NCBI GenBank assembly: GCA_021838945.1
Contig: JAKCCH010000016.1
Span: 1-40,682, forward strand
Direction: 5' to 3'
From: Actinomycetes bacterium
GTDB lineage: Bacteria > Actinomycetota > Acidimicrobiia > Acidimicrobiales > Bog-793
Length of the DNA stretch: 40,682 bases
A program made the translations under genes and the position numbers. Under the pieces are notes generated by a model. That model saw only the letters and a program-made list of their open reading frames with translations. It did no database searches and was not told the origin of the DNA. Of the stretch, positions 36,463 to 40,682 are shown one piece after another; the first letter of the stretch is position 1; the number at the start of each line of letters is the position of its first letter.

Positions 36463-36705
36463 GAGTGTCCCTCCTGCCTCCGTTCGGCGATGCCTCACGC
36501 GCATCATGAACGAGCGAGAGCTCGGTCAATAGGGTCTTTCGGCCCATCGTGTGGAGGCCCCTGCATGGCAATTGAGGCGACGTCCGAGCGCTTGAGGGAG
36601 CCGGGTTTCGGGTAGGAGAAGTCGCTCCGGGTAGGAGAAGTCGCTCGTGGGCATGCTGGCGTCCCCGGAGACGCAGTCCGGCCGAGTCATCTCGAGGTCG
36701 AATTC
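36463..36705. promoter_or_regulatory. Divergent region before the membrane glycosyltransferase
   Basis: This 243-base gap separates the small membrane protein from the glycosyltransferase and should hold both promoters. Two adjacent exact 19-base repeats lie at 36609-36646 (separate entry). GAGG at 36694-36697 precedes the GTG start of the glycosyltransferase by eight bases. I see no gene in it and no clear consensus promoter. Confidence 0.5.
36609..36646 (+). repeat. Two-copy perfect 19-bp tandem repeat
   Basis: CGGGTAGGAGAAGTCGCTC occurs twice back to back (36609-36627 and 36628-36646) without a mismatch. It lies 60-97 bases upstream of the glycosyltransferase start. A spacing of 19 bases is near two helical turns, so both copies would face the same side of DNA, as expected for paired operator sites. 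A recent duplication with no function is the alternative. Confidence 0.7.
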
Positions 36706-38904
36706 GTGCTGTTTGCCTTCTTCATGGTTTGCGTGGTCGAACTGGGCCTCGCGACCCTGCTGTTGCTGACCCTCGGCGACCGGATCCGGTTCGCGTCCCG
36801 CATCGTGGCCTTCCCGCTCGTGGCAGGCCTCATCTACCTCGCCGGATGGCTCGCCGCCTTGGCCTGGAACCTCGCGCCCGGTCCCGTCATCGGGGCGGAG
36901 GTGTTCGTGTTCCTGGTCACGAGTGCCGTCATCGTGGTACGCGGCGTCTGGAACCCTGTCGGCCAGGTCTTCTTCGCCAGCTATGTCGCCGCCGCCCTTG
37001 CATACCTGGCGTTCGCTGCCATGGTGACCGTGGCGGACGGCCTGTCGTTCATCGCCTCGGTGGCTTCAGCCTTGCTGTTCGTCCTCGAGCTCTCAGCACT
37101 CTCGCTCTCAGCCTCGTTCGCCTTCGAGACCTGCGACGTCATCTGCCGAGTGCGGCACTCGCGTCACTTCCCGACCGCAGATGGGGCCTACCAACCGTTC
37201 GTGTCGCTGCAGATCCCCTCCTACAACGAGCCACCCGACATGCTGATCGAGACGATCAAGGCCGCCGAGGCGATCGAGTACCCGAACTTCGAGGTCGTCG
37301 TCATCGACAACAACACGAAGGACGAAGCGACCTGGCGTCCCGTCGAGGACTACTGCCGAGACCGGCCGCGCGTGCGCTTCTTCCACGTGGACAACCTCGC
37401 AGGCTTCAAGTCCGGAGCACTCAACCTCGCGCTCCGGTCGTACACCGACCCGCAGGCCGAGCTGGTTGGCGTCATCGACTCGGACTATCTCGTCGACCCG
37501 AGCTATCTCCACGACGTCGTCGGGTACTTCGCTGACCCGAACCTTGCCTTCCTCCAGACGCCGCAGGACTACCGGGACTACGAAGACAGCCCGTACTTCC
37601 GGGCCTGCTACGACGCTTATCGGTACTTCTTCTCGATGGCCATGCCCTCGCGCAACGAACGCAACTCGATCATCTTCGCCGGGACGATGGGCGTGCTCCG
37701 GCGCCGCGTGCTCGAGGAGCTCGGCGGCTGGGACGAATGGGTCATCACCGAGGACGCCGACACATCGCTGCGGATGCTCCGAGCCGGGTATTCCTGCCTG
37801 TTCATCGCGAGGAGCTATGGACGTGGCGTCATGCCACTCACGTTCGCGTCGCTGAAGAGCCAGAGGTATCGCTGGTGTTTCGGAGGCATGCAGATCCTCC
37901 GGCGCCACTGGCGCTCGCTCATGCCGTGGGACCGGTCTCCGGACAACCACCTCACGACCGCTCAGCGACTCGACTACCTGATCGGCGGGGTCCAGTGGCT
38001 GAACGATCTCGTGTACATGGGCTTCACGCTCGTGCTGCTCGTCGTCGCGAGCCTGCTCATCGCCGGCAAGCACGTTCCGGTCCGACCTTTCGTCGGCCCG
38101 ACTGTCCTGCTCCCGGCAACTCTGCTGGCAACAGGGCTCCTCCGTGCGCTGTGGGCGCTGCGGCGGCGCAATCGCCTCAGCTACCGCCGTGCCGTGCTCG
38201 CCTTCTTGAACTGGCTGTCGCTTTCCTTCACGGTCGCACGTGCCTGCATGGAAGGCCTCCTACGGGATGAGGGCACGTTCCTCCGGACGCCGAAGTCCGG
38301 TCACGTCAGGCGGCTCGGCACTGCCTTGCTCGCCGCTCGCGCCGAGACCATCATCGCCCTCGTAATGGCCGGACTGGCGTGCGCACTGCTCGCGATCGGC
38401 ACGGCCAGCCCACTTGTGATCGCGCTCGTGTTCTGGCAGGGCTCGGTCTATCTGACCTCGCCGGCGATGTCCTGGCTGAACCAGAGGGCGCACCTGACCC
38501 CGGAGCTCGAACGCCGCCGTGCAACCGAGGAGCGCCGGGAACGGCTCGCGCTCGTGGCTCGCCGAGTCGGAGTCGGCTCGCTTCTCGCGAGTGGCGCTGC
38601 CGGTCTCATCTTCATGCTCGTGCTCGCCTTCGGCGCCGCCAACCCGGGCCGGCCGAGCAACCCGCTCGTCGTGCCCGAGGCGCATACGCAGTCACAACCG
38701 GGGCCTGGTCCGGCGCAGGGTCCGAACAACAGCCACAACCCTTCGACGACCTCGACACCGAGCTCCAGCACGACGAGCTCGACCAGCACGACGACGTCCA
38801 GCTCGACCAGCACGACGACGTCGACGAGCACGACCAGCACGACGACGTCGACGAGCACTTCGATCCCGACGTCGACGAGCACGACGACCACGCCTACCGG
38901 ATGA
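36706..38904 (+). CDS. Multi-pass membrane family 2 glycosyltransferase, cellulose synthase-like
   Basis: The 732-residue protein should polymerise or transfer sugars at the cytoplasmic face and export the product. Residues 1-125 carry four membrane segments. The GT-A domain (about 160-400) shows VVIDNN, the DXD-type DSDY, the TEDAD motif and the acceptor motif QRYRW, as in processive cellulose synthase-like enzymes. Several more membrane segments follow up to about residue 650. The last 70 residues form an outside-facing tail made almost only of Ser, Thr and Pro. There is no PilZ domain, so no direct c-di-GMP binding site is visible. The polymer is unknown. The start is GTG at 36706, with GAGG eight bases before it. 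Confidence 0.88.
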   Translation: MLFAFFMVCVVELGLATLLLLTLGDRIRFASRIVAFPLVAGLIYLAGWLAALAWNLAPGPVIGAEVFVFLVTSAVIVVRGVWNPVGQVFFASYVAAALAYLAFAAMVTVADGLSFIASVASALLFVLELSALSLSASFAFETCDVICRVRHSRHFPTADGAYQPFVSLQIPSYNEPPDMLIETIKAAEAIEYPNFEVVVIDNNTKDEATWRPVEDYCRDRPRVRFFHVDNLAGFKSGALNLALRSYTDPQAELVGVIDSDYLVDPSYLHDVVGYFADPNLAFLQTPQDYRDYEDSPYFRACYDAYRYFFSMAMPSRNERNSIIFAGTMGVLRRRVLEELGGWDEWVITEDADTSLRMLRAGYSCLFIARSYGRGVMPLTFASLKSQRYRWCFGGMQILRRHWRSLMPWDRSPDNHLTTAQRLDYLIGGVQWLNDLVYMGFTLVLLVVASLLIAGKHVPVRPFVGPTVLLPATLLATGLLRALWALRRRNRLSYRRAVLAFLNWLSLSFTVARACMEGLLRDEGTFLRTPKSGHVRRLGTALLAARAETIIALVMAGLACALLAIGTASPLVIALVFWQGSVYLTSPAMSWLNQRAHLTPELERRRATEERRERLALVARRVGVGSLLASGAAGLIFMLVLAFGAANPGRPSNPLVVPEAHTQSQPGPGPAQGPNNSHNPSTTSTPSSSTTSSTSTTTSSSTSTTTSTSTTSTTTSTSTSIPTSTSTTTTPTG
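38735..38900 (+). repeat. Ser/Thr-coding direct repeats at the glycosyltransferase 3' end
   Basis: Units of 24 bases repeat in tandem with few changes: 38776-38799 and 38800-38823 differ only in their last base, and degenerate copies follow. The codons are AGC, ACG, ACC and TCG, giving Ser and Thr. Unit length is a multiple of three, so copy number changes would keep the frame. Confidence 0.75.
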
Positions 38905-38963
38905 CGATCACGGCACAGACCATCGCAGCGCCTCTCGCACCATCTTCCATGAACGCCGCCGTC

Positions 38964-39641
38964 TCAGGCCGGTGACCTCGTCAAATCCCGATCCTCGAGC
39001 TCCCAGGCGTGGTCGAGCATGTGCCAGGCGCAGCGTCGGATGAGGAACGGGAGCGCCCAGGAGCGTGCGGGCTCGCCGCGGGCGTGGTGCCGGCGGATCC
39101 CGTCGACGACAGCGTCCCGGTAGGCACGAAGCGCGTCGGGGTCGTCCCTCGTGTCGAGCGGCACCGTGACCCCGACCTTGGGTGCGAACTCGTCGATCTC
39201 GGCTCCGTTCACGTGGGAGATGATCCGCTCTTTCTCCCAGCCGCCGCCGCGAGGACCCCTGCGCAGCTCGCTCGAGACGCTGGCAGCCATGACGTCGAAG
39301 GTGCGCCAGCATGCCTGGAGCAGGGCGATCTTCCGCTCGCACTCGGTGTCGGACATCGGCTCGTGCTCAGCTGCGGCCGCACGACCTGACACGCCGTAAT
39401 AGTCGGTCATCCCGATCCCCTCGACCTCCTCGACCACCTCGAGGTCACCCGTCACACCGAACTCAGCACCGAGACCGGCCATCTCGGCGACCCTCGCATA
39501 GCGGGGCCGATAGGCATCGAGGAGAGTGAGCACGTCGTGGCCGAACCTGACGCTGCGGTCCCATCCCGGCCAGTCGAAGGCACAGGCCACCACCCGCTTC
39601 TTCTTGCCGGTCTCGAGCATCACACGAACCGGGTCTGCCAT
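38964..39641 (-). CDS. DinB-like superfamily protein, uncharacterised
   Basis: The 225-residue protein is mostly helical. Conserved-looking histidines occur in IISHVNGAEIDEF and CAWHMLDHAWELEDRD, a spacing that fits the metal-binding four-helix bundle of DinB/YfiT-like proteins. I chose ATG 39641 because the longer frame upstream is basic, low-complexity and overlaps the prepilin gene antisense-style. The function is unknown. It is convergent with the glycosyltransferase and lies 46 bases downstream of the prepilin gene on the same strand. Confidence 0.72.
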   Translation of the reverse strand: MADPVRVMLETGKKKRVVACAFDWPGWDRSVRFGHDVLTLLDAYRPRYARVAEMAGLGAEFGVTGDLEVVEEVEGIGMTDYYGVSGRAAAAEHEPMSDTECERKIALLQACWRTFDVMAASVSSELRRGPRGGGWEKERIISHVNGAEIDEFAPKVGVTVPLDTRDDPDALRAYRDAVVDGIRRHHARGEPARSWALPFLIRRCAWHMLDHAWELEDRDLTRSPA

Positions 39642-39687
39642 GCTGCCAACGTAGGCGAGTCTGCCGAGCGGCGGGCTGTGGGTTGGA

Positions 39688-40323
39688 TCACGGCTTTGGA
39701 AATGCGTCCCTCGAGATCTTCCAGTTGTTCTTGCTGTCGGCCGGGTTCGTGGCGATGCAGGTCGAAGGCGTCGCTGTTCCCTCTTGGCCGAGGAAGTAGT
39801 ACGTCCCCGCCTGCGAAATAGCGAAGGCAGACGCGTAGCTCCCCGACGGCGTCGCCTTGAAGTCGATGATCCCCCAGCAATCGTGCGAGCCGGGCGAGTA
39901 GGCGAAGAGCCCGATCGCTTCACCGGCGCCGTTCGTAGTCTGGGACACCCTGAGAGAGATCACGTTCGGCCCGGTCGAGGGCTTGGTCCCGGCGACGTAG
40001 TGGAGTCCGGCGTCGATCTGCGTGATCGTCGAGGCGGATCCCGACCCTCCGCCATCGATCCCGACATATGTCTGCTTCGCCTCGGTGTAATAGATGTCAG
40101 CTGCAGTGAACGCCGTCTGCAGGTTGGCCTGCGCCGCGGTTGTGTCGGCGGTGTCGGTCACCGACAAGTACGTCGGAATCGCGATCGCCAGCAAGATCCC
40201 GATGATCAGCAGCACCACCAGGAGCTCGATGAGCGTGAAGCCCTCGTCTGAACAGTTCGCAGCCCCGCCGCCGACGTCCGTTCGAAGGACTCGGACGCGG
40301 CGCGTCGTCGAGCAAATTCTCAT
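39688..40323 (-). CDS. Type IV prepilin-like protein
   Basis: The 211-residue protein has a class III (prepilin peptidase) signal: a 28-residue basic leader ending in Asp-Glu-Gly, then the mature start FTLIELLVVLLIIG with Glu at position +5, followed by a hydrophobic helix. The mature chain of about 183 residues is Ser/Thr/Gly-rich, with Cys at two positions (HDCWG and STCIA) that could form a disulfide in the pilin head. The ATG at 40323 has GAGGG six bases upstream, so it is preferred over the TTG at 40338. No assembly ATPase, platform protein or prepilin peptidase gene is in the window, so it depends on machinery encoded elsewhere. Confidence 0.9.
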   Translation of the reverse strand: MRICSTTRRVRVLRTDVGGGAANCSDEGFTLIELLVVLLIIGILLAIAIPTYLSVTDTADTTAAQANLQTAFTAADIYYTEAKQTYVGIDGGGSGSASTITQIDAGLHYVAGTKPSTGPNVISLRVSQTTNGAGEAIGLFAYSPGSHDCWGIIDFKATPSGSYASAFAISQAGTYYFLGQEGTATPSTCIATNPADSKNNWKISRDAFPKP

Positions 40324-40561
40324 AGCGTGCCCTCGCAATCACGCAGATGAATATGGACATGTGAATGTGCGGAGGCTGGGTCACGACACCAGTCCCCGGA
40401 TACGACAGTACTACTGGAGACTGTATCGGCATCAAAGCTCTCGACTTGAGAGAACGGTGTAGCGCAGCGCGCCGAGAACGTCGAGGTGTCGCCCCGCTCG
40501 GATCTAGTCCTCGCCGGCCCGGCGTGCCGGTCACCCCGCCGGGAGCCGGCACAGAACAGAG
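40324..40561 (-). promoter_or_regulatory. Upstream region of the prepilin gene
   Basis: This 238-base stretch has no gene. Its lower part (about 40330-40450) is richer in A and T than the rest of the window and contains, on the minus strand, patches such as CATATTCATC (about 40345-40354) that could hold the prepilin promoter. No riboswitch-like structure is recognisable by eye. Confidence 0.4.
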
Positions 40562-40596
40562 AACGGCCCCGGTGCACAGAGCACACCGGGGCCGTT
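40562..40596 (-). terminator. Strong 13-bp hairpin terminator
   Basis: AACGGCCCCGGTG (40562-40574) and CACCGGGGCCGTT (40584-40596) pair perfectly around a nine-base loop. On the minus strand the hairpin is followed by TCTCTGTTCTGTG, a T-rich run for this genome. It lies 36 bases downstream of the partial gene at the right edge, so it most likely ends that transcript. A terminator working in both directions is also possible. Confidence 0.8.
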
Positions 40597-40631
40597 GACG
40601 ACAGGTGCGGCACGAGCCGCCGCCTGCTCTC

Positions 40632-40682
40632 TCAGTTCGCCGATGCCGCTCCCGTCACGACGGTGGCGAGCCGGCTCGGTGC
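40632..40682 (-). CDS. C-terminal end of a gene entering from the right edge
   Basis: Sixteen codons and a TGA on the minus strand read APSRLATVVTGAASAN. Third positions are mostly G or C, and the strong terminator follows 36 bases later, which together suggest a real gene end. The protein cannot be identified from so few residues. Confidence 0.4.
   Translation of the reverse strand, partial: APSRLATVVTGAASAN

Noticed and set aside
40339-40561. A c-di-GMP riboswitch before the prepilin gene
   Set aside because: Given the diguanylate cyclase in the window I looked for a GEMM-type core, but no matching conserved segments were found on the minus strand.

Overview
The window is high-GC DNA that reads as chromosomal sequence from an actinobacterium. 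Three kinds of gene support this: a mycothiol ligase (mshC), coenzyme F420 enzymes (an npdG-like reductase and a Ddn-type protein), and a phosphatidylinositol mannoside (PIM)-type lipid locus (CDP-alcohol phosphatidyltransferase, acyltransferase, PimA-like mannosyltransferase). The type IV prepilin and the Ser/Thr-rich secreted linkers would fit a deep-branching class such as Acidimicrobiia, but that placement is inference. All identifications come from reading the proteins by eye; no database search was run.

Layout, low to high coordinate. (1) 1-20136 lies entirely on the minus strand. In transcription order it holds a CDP-alcohol phosphatidyltransferase, PatA-like acyltransferase, PAS-GGDEF diguanylate cyclase, PimA-like glycosyltransferase, M48-type peptidase, pdxS, pdxT, a YebC-family regulator, ruvC-ruvA-ruvB, yajC-secD-secF and gltB-gltD (gltD runs off the left edge). 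Many neighbours overlap by 1-8 bases, so translational coupling is likely. The order largely matches the mycobacterial pgsA-pimA / pdx / ruv / sec region. The diguanylate cyclase and the peptidase are the unusual insertions. (2) 20310-22382 is a plus-strand EF-G paralogue, divergent from the lipid operon. (3) 22427-28045 is a second minus-strand operon: npdG, mshC, thrS, a HIT protein, an unknown protein and a mycothiol-dependent isomerase/DinB-like protein. (4) 28186-36462 is a patchwork of short units: a FrnE-like DsbA protein, a small Arg-rich ORF, a STAS protein overlapping a LmbE-type deacetylase, an SRPBCC protein, a GNAT acetyltransferase overlapping a group II PLP decarboxylase, a kinase-aminotransferase fusion, a Ddn-like protein and a 49-residue membrane protein. 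(5) 36706-40682 is an envelope end: a multi-pass family 2 glycosyltransferase with a long Ser/Thr tail, a DinB-like protein, a type IV prepilin, a strong hairpin terminator and the last codons of a gene that enters from the right.

The genes share three themes. One is envelope construction: inositol lipid synthesis, Sec export and surface polysaccharide. A second is low-molecular-weight redox cofactors: mycothiol and F420. The third is core housekeeping: glutamate, vitamin B6, Holliday junction processing and tRNA charging. The most interesting leads are the diguanylate cyclase wired into the PIM operon, the kinase-aminotransferase fusion facing an acetyltransferase-decarboxylase pair, paired promoter-region repeats, and the Ser/Thr-rich or Arg-rich tails added to otherwise standard envelope proteins.
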